Shown piece after piece: positions 1 through 10,500 of a stretch of 64,000 nucleotides of DNA (within the stretch, counting starts at the first letter, position 1; each line of letters starts with the position of its first letter). Position numbers and translations under genes: made by a program. The notes below the pieces were generated by a model. It searched no databases. It was not told where the DNA came from and saw only the letters and a program-made list of their open reading frames with translations. Source of the stretch: Pseudomonas sp. GR 6-02 (lineage in GTDB: Bacteria; Pseudomonadota; Gammaproteobacteria; Pseudomonadales; Pseudomonadaceae); assembly GCF_001655615.1 (NCBI RefSeq), contig NZ_CP011567.1, forward strand, positions 1,249,001 through 1,313,000, in the 5' to 3' direction.

Positions 1-621
1 TTCGCCCCGCAGCCGATACAGAATGGTCGGGCTGTTCTGCACAATGATGTTGGCGTCGGACAGCTCCCGGGTGCGCTCCTCGACCGCTTGCTCCAGCAGG
101 GACATCTTCAGCGCCGCGTCTTCGGTCATTTGCCACTTGGCGGTCAATGCGCTGGCCATCTGGCGGATTTCGATGGCATCGAACGGTTTTTTCAGGATCA
201 GCAGGCGATCGCCCAGATCCAGGCGCTCGTCGATGTCTTCCCAGGAATAGTCGGAATACGCGGTGCAGAGCGCCACTTGCAGCTTGGGATCGACCTGCCA
301 CAGGCGTTCGATGGTTTCCAGTCCGTCCCAGCCCGGCGGCATGCGCATGTCGATGAAGGCCATCGCGTAGGGTGAGTCATTCGCCAGCGCGGTCTCGACC
401 TTGTCCAGCGCCTCACGGCCCTGAAACGCGGATTCGATGATAAAACCTTGCGACGATACCGACACGGGGGTGCCGAACAGGGCGTTTTCAGCGCTGGCCA
501 GACTGTCGTCTTCGATCGATGACGGGCTGAGAATCTTGGCGAAATCCTCGTGGATCGACGCGGTGTCGTCGACGATGAGAATCCGACGATTAGTCCGCGC
601 AAGCAGCGTATTCACTGACAT
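1..621 (-). CDS. Receiver-domain signalling protein, N-terminal 207 residues (cut by window edge)
   Basis: The frame stays open from an ATG at 621 to the left edge, so only the N-terminus is seen. It starts MSVNTLLARTNRRILIVDDT, a typical beta-1 strand of a CheY-like receiver with its acidic pair. The receiver has an insertion of about 35 residues before the next strand, the phospho-acceptor Asp in AFIDMRMPPGWDGLE and the conserved Lys in ILKKPFD. After it comes a helix with VEERTREL and then QNSPTILYRLRG, which looks like the start of a PAS domain. Proteins with this front end can be hybrid histidine kinases or GGDEF/EAL proteins; the output domain lies outside the window, so I do not choose. 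It is divergent from the receiver/HD-GYP-like gene at 879, with 257 bp between them, suggesting a shared signalling function. Confidence 0.85.
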   Translation of the reverse strand, partial: MSVNTLLARTNRRILIVDDTASIHEDFAKILSPSSIEDDSLASAENALFGTPVSVSSQGFIIESAFQGREALDKVETALANDSPYAMAFIDMRMPPGWDGLETIERLWQVDPKLQVALCTAYSDYSWEDIDERLDLGDRLLILKKPFDAIEIRQMASALTAKWQMTEDAALKMSLLEQAVEERTRELSDANIIVQNSPTILYRLRGE

Positions 622-878
622 GCGCCTGTACCGACAGCAGTTTGGTGCGATGAGCTCATAGAGGGTATCCCTTCCCTGAGTGCAGGACGGTGCGGGCATC
701 GTTTGGATCCGAGTGACCTGAGCATAGTCGTCCGGTCGGATATTCGCCCGGTTGACTGAAACGAATCATTTGCGGAGTCGGTCGGAAAATCATCTAGCCT
801 GTAGCTCAGGCTCGGGAAAGTCAGAGGAAGTTTTTTCGCGCCTGACATAAAGAGGCTGGTTTCACTTGAGGTATCGCC

Positions 879-2231
879 ATGGAAGAGCAGCTCCCCACGA
901 CTGTGACCGATAAACCCACGTTACTGCTGGTCGACGATGAGGAGTCGATTCTCAACAGCCTGCGCCGCCTGCTGCGCAGCCAGCCCTACGAGGTGCTGCT
1001 GGCCACCAGCGGTGCCCAGGCCCTGGAAATCATGGAGCAGCGGTCGGTCGATCTGGTGATGAGTGACGCGCGAATGCCTAATATGGACGGCGCCACGCTG
1101 CTGGCCCACGTCCATCAGCGCTACCCCGACACCACCCGGATCATGTTGACCGGTTATGCCGACCCCTCGGCCATTATCAAAGCCATCAATGAAGGGCAGA
1201 TCCATCGTTACATCAGCAAGCCCTGGCACGATGAGGAAATGCTGCTGACGCTGCGGCAATCGCTGGCCTATCAGTATTCCGAGCGTGAGCGGTTGCGTCT
1301 GGTGCAGGAGACCTGGGACCAGAACGAAAAACTGAAGCTGCTCAACACCACCCTGGAAAAACACGTCGCGGCCCGCACCAGCGAGCTGCAACAGACCGCT
1401 GACATGCTGGACCTGGCTTACGAAGAGCTCAAACGCAGCTATGTCACCGGCACGGAAGTGTTTTCGTTGCTGGCCAACCTGCGCCTGCCACCTGCCAAGC
1501 AGACCAACCGGCAGATCATCGAACTGGTGCGGGTGTACTGCAAACTCCATTACTTGGACGAAGCCACCAGTCGAGACCTGACCATGGCGGCGGCGCTCTA
1601 CAACATCGGTAAATTGAGCTGGACCGACAGCATGATGAGCACGCCTTCGGATCTGCTGCATCACAATGACCGCGAGCGCTATCGGGGTTATCCGAAGCAG
1701 AGTGAGTCGCTGCTGATGACGCTCGACCCGATGAAAGATGCCGCGCGGCTGATCCTGCATCACCAGGAGCGTTGGGACGGCAGCGGTTTTCCCGATCGGC
1801 TCAAGGGCGAGGCCATTCCGCTCGGTTCACGGTTGCTGAAACTGGCGGTGGATTTCATCGAGTTGCAGCGTGGGCTGATCCTCGAACGGCAGATGAACAG
1901 CGATGAAGCCCTGGTGTATATCCGCCAGTACGCCGGTCGGCTCTATGACCCGGAACTGGTGGAGGATTTCATTAAGGTCTGTGCTGCTTACCTGAGCGAT
2001 GTGACGCTGGCCGATCCGACGGTCAAGGTGCTGACCACCCGGGACTTGGCGGCGGGGATGATCCTGGCGCGCAACCTGAATGCCGACAACGGCATGCTGC
2101 TGCTCAATGCCGGCAAGGTGTTGAACGGGCCGCTGGTGGAGAAACTGATCGCGTTCGAGGCGATGGAAGGTGCCAAGTACAGCATTTTTGTGAAAGTGCC
2201 CGAGGAAGTGGCGATTCTCGAGACGAGTTGA
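879..2231 (+). CDS. Response regulator with degenerate HD-GYP (YN-GFP) output domain
   Basis: This 450-residue protein has a receiver domain at about residues 13-130 (LLLVDDEES; phospho-acceptor in VMSDARMPNMDG; Lys in ISKPW), a linker helix at about 130-190 likely to form a coiled coil, and a C-terminal domain with the HD-GYP fold. HD-GYP enzymes hydrolyse cyclic di-GMP. Here the metal-binding HD pair of the usual LLHDIGK is replaced by ALYNIGK, and the GYP signature reads HHQERWDGSGFP, so two family hallmarks are altered. A YN-GYP protein is known in P. aeruginosa (PA2572, from memory) that is regulatory rather than a proven phosphodiesterase. I therefore infer a phospho-controlled regulatory or c-di-GMP-sensing role without expecting catalysis. 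Its divergent neighbour at 1-621 is a possible partner. Confidence 0.85.
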   Translation: MEEQLPTTVTDKPTLLLVDDEESILNSLRRLLRSQPYEVLLATSGAQALEIMEQRSVDLVMSDARMPNMDGATLLAHVHQRYPDTTRIMLTGYADPSAIIKAINEGQIHRYISKPWHDEEMLLTLRQSLAYQYSERERLRLVQETWDQNEKLKLLNTTLEKHVAARTSELQQTADMLDLAYEELKRSYVTGTEVFSLLANLRLPPAKQTNRQIIELVRVYCKLHYLDEATSRDLTMAAALYNIGKLSWTDSMMSTPSDLLHHNDRERYRGYPKQSESLLMTLDPMKDAARLILHHQERWDGSGFPDRLKGEAIPLGSRLLKLAVDFIELQRGLILERQMNSDEALVYIRQYAGRLYDPELVEDFIKVCAAYLSDVTLADPTVKVLTTRDLAAGMILARNLNADNGMLLLNAGKVLNGPLVEKLIAFEAMEGAKYSIFVKVPEEVAILETS

Positions 2232-2234
2232 GTC

Positions 2235-2324
2235 TGTAGGAGCGAGGCTTGCCCGCGAAGAACGATGACGCGTAGTACCTGAAAAAACGCGGTTCATTCT
2301 TCGCGGGCAAGCCTCGCTCCTACA
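2235..2324. repeat. REPIN-like inverted repeat, GTAGGAGCGAGGCTTGCC type
   Basis: Two arms of about 28 bases (2235-2262 and 2297-2324) are perfect reverse complements, starting TGTAGGAGCGAGGCTTGCCC and separated by about 34 bases. The same arms recur at 22054-22143 and 34562-34651. Paired REP sequences of this kind are dispersed intergenic elements in fluorescent pseudomonads. This one lies just after the stop of the degenerate HD-GYP gene. Confidence 0.85.
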
Positions 2325-2410
2325 GGGAGGCTGCGGAAATTTTTTTCGGCGTGACGAAAAGCCGGCGCTCATGTGATCCTTGCGCCTTTACCCAAGGCCA
2401 ATCCTGATCC

Positions 2411-2845
2411 ATGACGCTTTCATCTGCCGCTTCGCCCCGCATCATCCACATTGCCGCTGCCCTGTTGATCGGCCCCGACGGTCGCACCTTGCTGGTGCGC
2501 AAGCGCGGCACCCAGGCGTTCATGCAGCCGGGGGGCAAGATCGAGGCTCATGAGCAACCGGTCCACGCCCTGGCCCGTGAGCTGGAGGAGGAATTGGGAC
2601 TGGTCATCGATCCGGCGCACGCCACCTACCTGGGGCCATTCTCGGCACCGGCCGCCAACGAGCCGGGTTTTGTCGTACAGGCCGAACTGTTTCAGCTGAC
2701 CATCAATTCTGACGTTTGCCCGGCGGCGGAAATCGAAGAGGTGCGCTGGATCGACCCGGCCACCGACGGCGATCTCACGCTGGCGCCATTGACACGAGAC
2801 CTGATCTTGCCGTTTTATCGAGCTTCACTGATCGAAACCGCCTGA
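2411..2845 (+). CDS. Nudix hydrolase
   Basis: This 144-residue protein carries a complete Nudix box: G at GGKIEAHE, five residues to E, seven more to REL, then EEELGL (about residues 41-63). Nudix enzymes hydrolyse a nucleoside diphosphate linked to another group, using metal bound by the REXXEE glutamates. The length is normal for a single-domain member and there is no signal peptide, so it is cytosolic. Substrate cannot be read from the sequence. It is followed 30 bp later by a LysE exporter and then a GNAT acetyltransferase on the same strand, probably one transcript. Confidence 0.9.
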   Translation: MTLSSAASPRIIHIAAALLIGPDGRTLLVRKRGTQAFMQPGGKIEAHEQPVHALARELEEELGLVIDPAHATYLGPFSAPAANEPGFVVQAELFQLTINSDVCPAAEIEEVRWIDPATDGDLTLAPLTRDLILPFYRASLIETA

Positions 2846-2875
2846 TCACCCAGACCCTCTGACTTCAAGGACAGG

Positions 2876-3520
2876 ATGCCCATGATTCCACTTCAAGACT
2901 TGCTGATTTTTGCCGCCGCGGCGTTGCTGATGGTACTCACGCCGGGGCCGAACATGATCTACCTGATCTCCCGTTCCATCTGCCAGGGACGCAAGGCCGG
3001 GGTGACGTCATTGCTGGGTGTGGTCGCGGGATTTCTAGTGCACCTGTTCGCTGCTGCAGCGGGTTTGACCGCGGTGTTCATGGCTGTGCCGGTGGCCTAC
3101 GAGGTGCTGAAGTGGGCCGGTGCGTTGTACCTGATGTGGCTGGCCTGGCAGGCGGTCAAGCCCGGTGCGCGTTCGCCGTTCGAGGCGCAGCAGTTGCCGG
3201 CGGACTCGTCACGCAAATTGATCACGATGGGTTTTCTCACCAGCGCTCTGAACCCGAAGATCGCGGTGTTTTATCTGTCGGTGTTTCCGCAGTTCATTTC
3301 CCCTGAGCACGGTTCGGTGTTCAACCAGAGCATCATCCTCGGCCTGACCCAGATCAGCGTGAGCTTCAGCGTCAACCTGCTGATCGCGCTGTTCGCCGCA
3401 GGCATCGCCTCCTGGTTCGTCAACAACCCGAACTGGCTGGCGATGCAGCGCTATTTCATGGGCTTCGTCCTGTCCGGGCTGGCGGTGCGGTTGATGTTTG
3501 AGCAGCGGCGAGTGGCCTGA
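2876..3520 (+). CDS. LysE/RhtB family amino-acid exporter
   Basis: This hydrophobic 214-residue protein has about six predicted membrane segments and the family motif LTPGPNMIYLISRS near the N-terminus (about residues 22-35), followed by GRKAG and a small-residue-rich second helix. LysE/RhtB proteins export amino acids or their derivatives across the inner membrane; the substrate is not predictable. The start is uncertain between ATG at 2876 and ATG at 2882: the AAGGA motif at about 2867-2871 is close to the first and better spaced from the second. The next gene begins 2 bp after the stop, so the two are very likely co-transcribed and translationally linked. Confidence 0.88.
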   Translation: MPMIPLQDLLIFAAAALLMVLTPGPNMIYLISRSICQGRKAGVTSLLGVVAGFLVHLFAAAAGLTAVFMAVPVAYEVLKWAGALYLMWLAWQAVKPGARSPFEAQQLPADSSRKLITMGFLTSALNPKIAVFYLSVFPQFISPEHGSVFNQSIILGLTQISVSFSVNLLIALFAAGIASWFVNNPNWLAMQRYFMGFVLSGLAVRLMFEQRRVA

Positions 3521-3522
3521 AC

Positions 3523-4032
3523 ATGTGGATTCAGCGGCTTGATGCCAGTCATGCCCTGGATTATCGGGCGCTGATGCTCGAAGCCTACGACTCGCATCCC
3601 CAGGCGTTCACCTCCAGCGTGCGCGAGCGCGCCACGATGCCGCTGGGGTGGTGGGAGTCGCGCCTGACCAGCAAGCTGGACCGGGTGCTCGGGGCGTTCG
3701 AGGAAGGGGAACTGGCAGGCATCGTCGGCCTGGCCTTCGAGTCTCGGGAAAAGGCCCGGCACAAGGCGACGCTGTTTGGCATGTACGTGACCGGCAAGGT
3801 GCGCCAGCGCGGGCTCGGTTATCAACTGTTACAGGCCGCGTTGGCTGAAGCGCAGAGTCATCAGGGCCTGAGGCTGATCCAGCTGACCGTCACCGCCGGC
3901 AACGAAGCCGCCTTCAGGCTGTATCAGCGCTGCGGCTTCGTGCAGTTTGGCCTGGAACCGTTGGCGGTGCGGGTCGGCGAAGACTACTTCGACAAGATCC
4001 ACATGTGGCGCGAGATTACCCCTGAGCCTTGA
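3523..4032 (+). CDS. GNAT family N-acetyltransferase
   Basis: A 169-residue protein with the GNAT fold: the acetyl-CoA pyrophosphate loop is VRQRGLGYQLLQAAL (about residues 92-106), preceded by the strand LFGMYVTG and followed by LTVTAGNEAAFRLYQRCGF, the classic motif B with its N-xx-A-xx-L-Y-xx-x-GF pattern. It would transfer an acetyl group from acetyl-CoA to an amine; the acceptor is unknown. It starts 2 bp after the lysE-like gene, so modification and export of one amino compound would be a reasonable inference, though nothing in the sequence names it. Confidence 0.88.
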   Translation: MWIQRLDASHALDYRALMLEAYDSHPQAFTSSVRERATMPLGWWESRLTSKLDRVLGAFEEGELAGIVGLAFESREKARHKATLFGMYVTGKVRQRGLGYQLLQAALAEAQSHQGLRLIQLTVTAGNEAAFRLYQRCGFVQFGLEPLAVRVGEDYFDKIHMWREITPEP

Positions 4033-4041
4033 TCGGTTGCT

Positions 4042-4971
4042 CTATCGCACCGCACTAACCCCATCCAGCGTCGAAAACGACGTGTCCTTGGCCGTCAGCA
4101 AAAAGTCGCGCATGTACGGCGCATCCAGCATGTCGGCGCGGATCCCGGCATACAACGTCGCAAACAAGCCTTTCTCCCCCAGTCGCTTGGCCTTCACATA
4201 ACCCCGTGAACTGTACTCATGCAGCGCCCAATGGGGCATGCCGCAGACACCGCGACCGCTGGCCACCAGTTGCATCATCATCACCGTCAGTTCCGAGGTG
4301 CGCACCTGCGCCGGTTCGATGTCGGCCGGTTCCAGGAAGCGGGTGAAGATGTCCAGCCGATCGCGTTCCACCGGGTAGGTGATCAAGGTTTCCGTGAGCA
4401 GGTCTTCGGGCACGATGTACGGCTTGCTCGCCAAGCGGTGTTGGTTCGCCACCGCGAGCATGGCTTCGTAGGTGAACAACGGCACGTAAGTGATCCCGAC
4501 CAGTTCCAGCGGATCGGAGGTCACCACCAGGTCCAGGTCGCCTCGGGCCAGCGCCGGCAGCGGGGCGAAGGAGAAGCCCGAGGCCAGATCCAGCTCGACT
4601 TCCGGCCAGGCATCGCGGAACTGGTCGATGGTCGGCATCAGCCACTGGAAGCAACTGTGGCACTCGATCGCCATGTGCAGACGCCCCGCCGTGCCACCGG
4701 CCAGCCGTGCAATGTCGCGCTCGGCACTGCGCAGCAACGGCAGGGTGGCGTCGGCCAGCTGCAGCAGGCGCAAGCCGGCACTGGTGAAGCGCACCGGTTT
4801 GGTCTTGCGCACGAACAGCGGCATGCCCATGCGTTCTTCCAGCTCCTTGAACTGGTGGGACAGCGCCGATTGGGTCAGGTGCAGGCGGTCGGCTGCATCC
4901 ACCAGGCTGTCGGCTTCGCGCAGGGCGTGCAGGGTTTTCAGGTGACGGATTTCAAGCACCGAGGGCTCCAT
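4042..4971 (-). CDS. metR: MetR, LysR-type activator of methionine synthesis
   Basis: This 309-residue LysR-type regulator has an N-terminal winged helix (about residues 8-67, HLKTLHALREADSLVDAA then LTQSALSHQFKELE) and a periplasmic-binding-protein-like effector domain with RLHMAIECHSCFQWLMP, characteristic of MetR. MetR senses homocysteine and activates metE and other methionine genes. Orientation supports this: it is divergent from metE with only 107 bp between the starts, and a TGAG-N5-CTCA dyad lies in that gap at 5002-5014, suited to controlling both genes. Length is normal. Confidence 0.95.
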   Translation of the reverse strand: MEPSVLEIRHLKTLHALREADSLVDAADRLHLTQSALSHQFKELEERMGMPLFVRKTKPVRFTSAGLRLLQLADATLPLLRSAERDIARLAGGTAGRLHMAIECHSCFQWLMPTIDQFRDAWPEVELDLASGFSFAPLPALARGDLDLVVTSDPLELVGITYVPLFTYEAMLAVANQHRLASKPYIVPEDLLTETLITYPVERDRLDIFTRFLEPADIEPAQVRTSELTVMMMQLVASGRGVCGMPHWALHEYSSRGYVKAKRLGEKGLFATLYAGIRADMLDAPYMRDFLLTAKDTSFSTLDGVSAVR

Positions 4972-5001
4972 GAGGAAAACTTGTGATCAACACGAAAAGG
5001 T

Positions 5002-5014
5002 TGAGTTTGTCTCA
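5002..5014. promoter_or_regulatory. Candidate MetR operator
   Basis: TGAG-TTTGT-CTCA is a perfect 4+4 dyad with a 5-base spacer in the metR-metE gap. The enterobacterial MetR box is TGAA-N5-TTCA, so each half differs at one position while symmetry and spacing are kept. It sits about 65 bp before the metE start and 31 bp from the metR start. Confidence 0.6.
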
Positions 5015-5078
5015 TGTTGGCTGAGCTGTCGACAATAGCAGCATGTTTTACAGCATCCTTTATAGAGAGAAATTCACC

Positions 5079-7391
5079 ATGGCTCTGGCCCACACACTTG
5101 GTTTTCCGCGCATCGGTGCCGACCGCGAACTGAAAAAAGCCCTCGAAGCCTACTGGAAGGGCGATCTCGATCAGGACGCTCTGAACAGCGTCGGCCGCCA
5201 ACTGCGCGCCACCCACTGGCAATTGCAGAAAGACGCCGGCATCGACCTGCTGCCCGTCGGCGACTTCGCCTGGTACGACCAGGTACTGACCCATTCCCTG
5301 ACCTTCGGTGTGATCCCCGAGCGTTTCGACAGCGTCAAGGATGAACGCGGCCTGCCGACCCTCGACACCTTGTTCGCCATGGCGCGTGGTGCCACCGCAA
5401 CCTGCTGCGGCGGCGAACATGCCAAGGCACAATACGCCCAGGAACTGACCAAGTGGTTCGACACCAATTACCACTACCTGGTCCCGGAATTCAGCGCAGA
5501 CCAATCATTCAAACTGAGCTGGGAACAGTTGTTCGATGAAGTCGAAGAAGCCAAGGCCCTCGGCCACAACGTCAAGCCGGTGATCATCGGCCCGTTGACT
5601 TACCTGTGGCTGGGCAAAGCCAAAGGCAACGACTTCGACAAGCTCGACCTGCTGGAACGCCTGCTGCCGATCTACGGTGAAATCCTCGGCCGCCTCGCCG
5701 CCCAAGGCGTGGAGTGGGTGCAGATCGATGAGCCGATCCTGACCCTCGACCTGCCTCAGGCCTGGAAAAACGCCTTCGAGCGCGCTTACCACATCCTCCA
5801 ATACTCGCCACTGAAAAAACTCGTGGCCACCTACTTCAGTGGCCTGGAAGACAACCTCGGGCTGGCCGTCGGCCTGCCTGTACAAGGTTTGCACATTGAC
5901 GCGGTGCGTTCGCCGGATCAGCTCGGCCAGGTTTTGGATCGACTGCCGACCTACAAGATTCTCTCGGTGGGGCTGGTCAACGGCCGCAACGTCTGGCGCT
6001 GCGAACTGGAGCAAGCCCTGGCACAACTGCAATTTGCCCAGGAGCGCTTCGGCGATAACTTGTGGGTCAGCAGTTCCTGCTCGCTGCTGCACAGCCCGGT
6101 GGACCTTGCGCGTGAAGACAAACTCGACCCCGAACTGAAAAGCTGGCTGGCGTTTGCCGTGCAGAAGTGCGGTGAGATCGCCGTGCTGCGCGATGCCCTG
6201 AACGATCCGCAAGCGCCCAAGGTGCAAGCCGCCCTGGCTGAAAGCCGCGCCATCCAGGCCAGCCGCGCCCAATCGCCGCGTATCCACAAGGCGGATGTCC
6301 AGGCTCGCATCAACGCCATCGGCGCGGCAGACAGCCAACGCCATTCGCCGTTTGCCAAACGGATCGAGCAACAGCGCGCGCGCTTGCAGCTGCCGGCATT
6401 CCCGACGACCACCATCGGCTCGTTCCCGCAAACCGGTTCGATCCGCCTGGCTCGTCAGGCCTTCAAGCAAGGCAAACTCTCGGCCAACGATTACACCGAT
6501 GCCATGCACAGCGAAATCCGCCACGCCGTGCAAATCCAGGAACGCCTGGGGCTGGACGTGCTGGTGCACGGTGAAGCCGAGCGCAACGACATGGTCGAGT
6601 ATTTCGCCGAACAGCTTGAGGGGTATGCCTTCACCCGGTTCGGCTGGGTCCAGAGCTACGGTTCGCGCTGCGTCAAGCCGGCGATCATCTACGGCGACCT
6701 GAGTCGCCCGAACGCCATGACCGTCGACTGGATCACCTATGCCCAGAGCCTGACCGACAAGATCATGAAAGGCATGCTCACCGGTCCCGTGACCATGCTG
6801 ATGTGGTCGTTCCCGCGCGAAGACGTTTCGCGCAAAATCCAGGCGCAGCAGTTGGCGTTGGCCCTGCGTGATGAAGTGGTCGACCTGGAAGCTGCGGGCA
6901 TCAAGATCGTCCAGATCGACGAAGCCGCGTTCCGCGAAGGCCTGCCGCTACGCCGGGCGCAATGGCAGGAATACCTCGACTGGGCGGTGGAAGCGTTCCG
7001 CCTGAGTGCATCGGGTGTGGGTGACGAAACCCAGATCCACACCCACATGTGCTACAGCGAATTCAATGACGTGATCGAATCCATCGCGGCCATGGACGCC
7101 GACGTCATCACCATCGAAACCTCACGCTCGGATATGGAATTGCTGGAAGCCTTCGAAGCCTTCGACTACCCGAACGACATCGGCCCGGGCGTCTACGACA
7201 TCCACTCGCCCCGGGTGCCGGACACGGCCGAGATGGTCAAGTTGATGAGCAAAGCGGTGAAGCGCATTCCTGCCGAGCGGTTGTGGGTAAACCCCGATTG
7301 CGGGTTGAAGACCCGCGCGTGGCCAGAGACTGAGGCGGCGTTGGTCAATATGGTGGCGGCGGCGCGGCAGTTGCGTAGTCAGTTGGCCTAA
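5079..7391 (+). CDS. metE: MetE, cobalamin-independent methionine synthase
   Basis: A 770-residue protein of the usual MetE length. It transfers a methyl group from 5-methyltetrahydrofolate polyglutamate to homocysteine. I start at the ATG giving [13 protein letters not shown], not the in-frame upstream ATG at 5043, because LGFPRIG is the normal MetE N-terminus and AGAGAG lies just before it. The catalytic half has [12 protein letters not shown], and the zinc ligands are visible as THMCYSEF, the Glu of ITIETSRSD and the Cys of NPDCGLKTR. Controlled from the divergent metR; no cobalamin riboswitch fits into the 107-bp leader. Confidence 0.97.
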   Translation: MALAHTLGFPRIGADRELKKALEAYWKGDLDQDALNSVGRQLRATHWQLQKDAGIDLLPVGDFAWYDQVLTHSLTFGVIPERFDSVKDERGLPTLDTLFAMARGATATCCGGEHAKAQYAQELTKWFDTNYHYLVPEFSADQSFKLSWEQLFDEVEEAKALGHNVKPVIIGPLTYLWLGKAKGNDFDKLDLLERLLPIYGEILGRLAAQGVEWVQIDEPILTLDLPQAWKNAFERAYHILQYSPLKKLVATYFSGLEDNLGLAVGLPVQGLHIDAVRSPDQLGQVLDRLPTYKILSVGLVNGRNVWRCELEQALAQLQFAQERFGDNLWVSSSCSLLHSPVDLAREDKLDPELKSWLAFAVQKCGEIAVLRDALNDPQAPKVQAALAESRAIQASRAQSPRIHKADVQARINAIGAADSQRHSPFAKRIEQQRARLQLPAFPTTTIGSFPQTGSIRLARQAFKQGKLSANDYTDAMHSEIRHAVQIQERLGLDVLVHGEAERNDMVEYFAEQLEGYAFTRFGWVQSYGSRCVKPAIIYGDLSRPNAMTVDWITYAQSLTDKIMKGMLTGPVTMLMWSFPREDVSRKIQAQQLALALRDEVVDLEAAGIKIVQIDEAAFREGLPLRRAQWQEYLDWAVEAFRLSASGVGDETQIHTHMCYSEFNDVIESIAAMDADVITIETSRSDMELLEAFEAFDYPNDIGPGVYDIHSPRVPDTAEMVKLMSKAVKRIPAERLWVNPDCGLKTRAWPETEAALVNMVAAARQLRSQLA

Positions 7392-7415
7392 ATCCTGCGG
7401 CGCCTGTTCTGGCGC

Positions 7416-7506
7416 CTTCGCGAGCAAGCCCGCTCCCACGGGGGAGAGGTCGATCACAGAAGTTGTGTACGACATCAATCCTGTGGGAGCGGGCTTGCTC
7501 GCGAAG
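7416..7506. repeat. REPIN-like inverted repeat, GTGGGAGCGGGCTTGCTC type
   Basis: Arms at 7416-7439 and 7483-7506 are reverse complements over about 24 bases (GTGGGAGCGGGCTTGCTCGC in one orientation). It occupies most of the space between metE and the convergent large gene ending at 7543 and may double as a 3' stem-loop. Related, more diverged copies are at 12945-13038 and 55561-55630. Confidence 0.8.
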
Positions 7507-7542
7507 CAGGCGACTTGGTCTTGAATACGACCGCTCAGTACC

Positions 7543-10500
7543 CTAGCCGTAGGTCACCGACTGTGTGAACACCAGCGAAACGGGATAGTTGCCATACAAG
7601 CCTCTTACGCTGAGCTGGTGTGTGCCAGAACCCACTCCAAAAAGGACAGACTGCCAGAAGCCATTAGTGCCCACGTAAACGCGGTCCTGAACGACGATCC
7701 CATTGAGCAATATCTGCACCATTGCACCGGGCGCGGCAACGCCATTCACGCTGATACCGGTCGTCCTTGTGTGCTGGTAGTCATACAGGCTCTGACCTCT
7801 TGCATTAAGCGCCAGTAATATGTGCGGTCTGACGGGAGCCGGTTCGGGTGCCAATACACTGAACGTCCACAGGTTCGAGGTTCGCCCTGTGGGTTGCTCC
7901 ATAACGGTAAGTCGATAAAACGACGAGGCCGTTACTGTGACGGTGTAACTCCAGTTGCCGCTGTCGGGCACTTTGAATGAGTCGATGGGTTTCGGGACAT
8001 TATCGTTTTGGAACAGTGTAAGTGTGCTATCCGGTTTACCCGTGCCGGACAACGTCACGCGATTGGTTTTGGTGCTGCCGCCGTTGGGAATCGAAGCGTT
8101 TGTATTGGCATCGATCGCTCTATTGATGAGCAGACTCCAGGTCTTGTTCAGGAGTGTTAACTCACGAACAGGGAAAAACGTGTCGACGCCACCCTTGTTG
8201 TTGAAGTTCGCAATCGAAAGCCCCATCACCTGACCGCCATCCTTGAACAGTTCAAGTTGCTGACGGTTGATGACTCCGCTCAACCCACTTGTCACATGAT
8301 CGGCAGTAATCACGCCATCGAACAATATGATGGGATGATCGGCTCCCGCCGCATTGCTTCCACCCAAGGCCACGCGCATTCGGGTCCCTATGGCGATAAA
8401 TAGCCAGCGCGCCAGACTCCAGCGCGCATCGCCTTGAAACGTGCTGAGGTCCAGCGTCTTGTGATCCGGCGCTTGTGCAATGCTGAGGCTCGGAAACACG
8501 ATGGCTTCATCGGGTACAGCGGTGACTTCATAAGTGGTGACGCCGGAGTATTGGTCAGGTAGTTCGGGCTGGGACACACGATATCGAAGTTTCATGAAGT
8601 GACGCAGGTTGGCGGGCACTGTCGTCAGTGGCAATTCGATCAGTAGCGTACCGTTGGCGTTACCTGGCTGCGTGGCCACGACAGGGCTGCCCAAGCCGGC
8701 GCGGCCAATCACGATCAGAGCGATACGATGGGCGGCGGACATGCCTTTATAGGTGATTTCGACGGTCGTGCTTTTTTCGGTAAGCCGCGGATTGATTCGG
8801 TTGCCGGAGGACACCTCAACGAGCGTTGGAGGCGGGAGCTCCAGAGCTACATCCCCAACGCGTAACTCCAGTTCGGGCGCCGTCAGCGGCAGTGCTCGGT
8901 TACGTTCAATGTACCAGTCGATACGGATGACCTGGTGGTTCAGCGAGTCGATCAGTTCGAACGTCAATCTGAACTCAATGTCCTTACCGATGTGAGCGGC
9001 GGTAATGGTTAGCGAGTCGACCCAGACGAGTCTGTCGTCAGCGGTCCACACCTGAAGGTAAACCGTGTCGCCGACCTGGGTATGGGCCTTTGCCGGGCAA
9101 ATGGCCGGAGTGCCGAAGGGAATATCCTTGGGATCGAGTACACCGTTTTCGTCCTTGCCGACATTGACGACATCCAAGGTGTCTTGGACGGGGCCGATGT
9201 GCAAAAGCAAAGCATGAGATTCCAGGGGGGCGAGGTGATTTTCCCCGGTTACGGTGTAAGTAGCCTTGAATGAGCCACTCAGGTACGTGTCAAAGTGCCT
9301 CGTGTCGATCTCGAACGGCACGATGATTCCCGCCCCTGGGATCACCATCGAACGAGTGACAAACCTCTCTTCTATTTGCAGGCGAGTGGTGCCACCTGCG
9401 CTCGTGCTCAGACAGGTCAACGTTACCTTATCGCCAATTTCAAGCCCCTTGATGTCCGGGCCGACATACACAACTGTCTCTGCAAGGTCTGGCGACAGTA
9501 CGCCGCCATGGGCCTGGGGGGCTGTAGGGGCGGGCCCGCGATATTTTTCGCCGATCAGCTCGGGAGAGTACGGGTAGGACGGCGTGCGGATCTTCTCGCC
9601 TTTCTCGATTCTGATGCGTTCGTAACTCAGCGTTATGGTCGCAGGGGCGAGTTGCTTCACGACCGCATAGGGAACAGGGAACGTTACGCTGGGTGTCCTG
9701 TAGATCAGGGGACCAAAGAGACGTGAAAATTCGGTCCTGGGGTCATAAAGCTTGAGCTCCACGGTGTCCCCGGTGATGGCGTCCCCCCTTTTAACGGGCA
9801 CGACAACTTCCATTGGATGGCCATCGAGAGTGTCGATGAACAACACGTCATCCACCGTTTCATTTACCCAGCACATGTCCAGATAGGTTTTATCCGGAAC
9901 CAGCTCCCCGTCACCAATTTTTGAAGTGTGGCTGCTGTTGTGCACCTGATCGTGAATTCTGTAACTGACGAGCAATGGCTTGGCAGGCCCTATCAATTCA
10001 AGAACGGATGATGGGACAAAAATCGTGATGTCCTGATCAATCTCTTCGGGCTTGATCACGTAAGCGACGAGCTGATTGCCTACAGTCATCAAAACTGTGT
10101 CCCCCGGGCTCATGATCGGCCAGCGCGGAATGATGAAATCAACGCCTCTCTCAACCATCGCCTGATCGATAATCGATGGGAATTCAGGGGCTTGCAAAGG
10201 CACTCGTTCGCTGGAGTTGCCCGTCGGATCGAGGCTGTCCGGGAAGGTCGGCTTGAACCATACGACGATTCCGTCCGAGGACTCGGGGCCATTGCCGCTG
10301 GTGCGCTCGACGGAGTACCACAACCGGTGGATGCCCGGTCTTTCAATGGCGCCTCTGGGAATGAAACTGAGTACGTCCTGGTTGTTGTGATCGGAAGGGA
10401 CCACGACTGTCTTGATCAGGGTACCTTCCTCTGTCGGATCCGGGACCTGGCCCGGCTCAAGGCGTTTGCCCATGTACAGCCGTATCGTGTCTTGCGCCGC

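Noticed and set aside
5043..5078. Upstream in-frame ATG for metE
   Set aside because: It would add twelve residues before the conserved LGFPRIG start and lies within the leader; ATG 5079 has the purine-rich ribosome-binding site.
4972..5078. Cobalamin or SAM riboswitch before metE
   Set aside because: The gap is only 107 bp and lacks the conserved cores; it fits MetR control instead.
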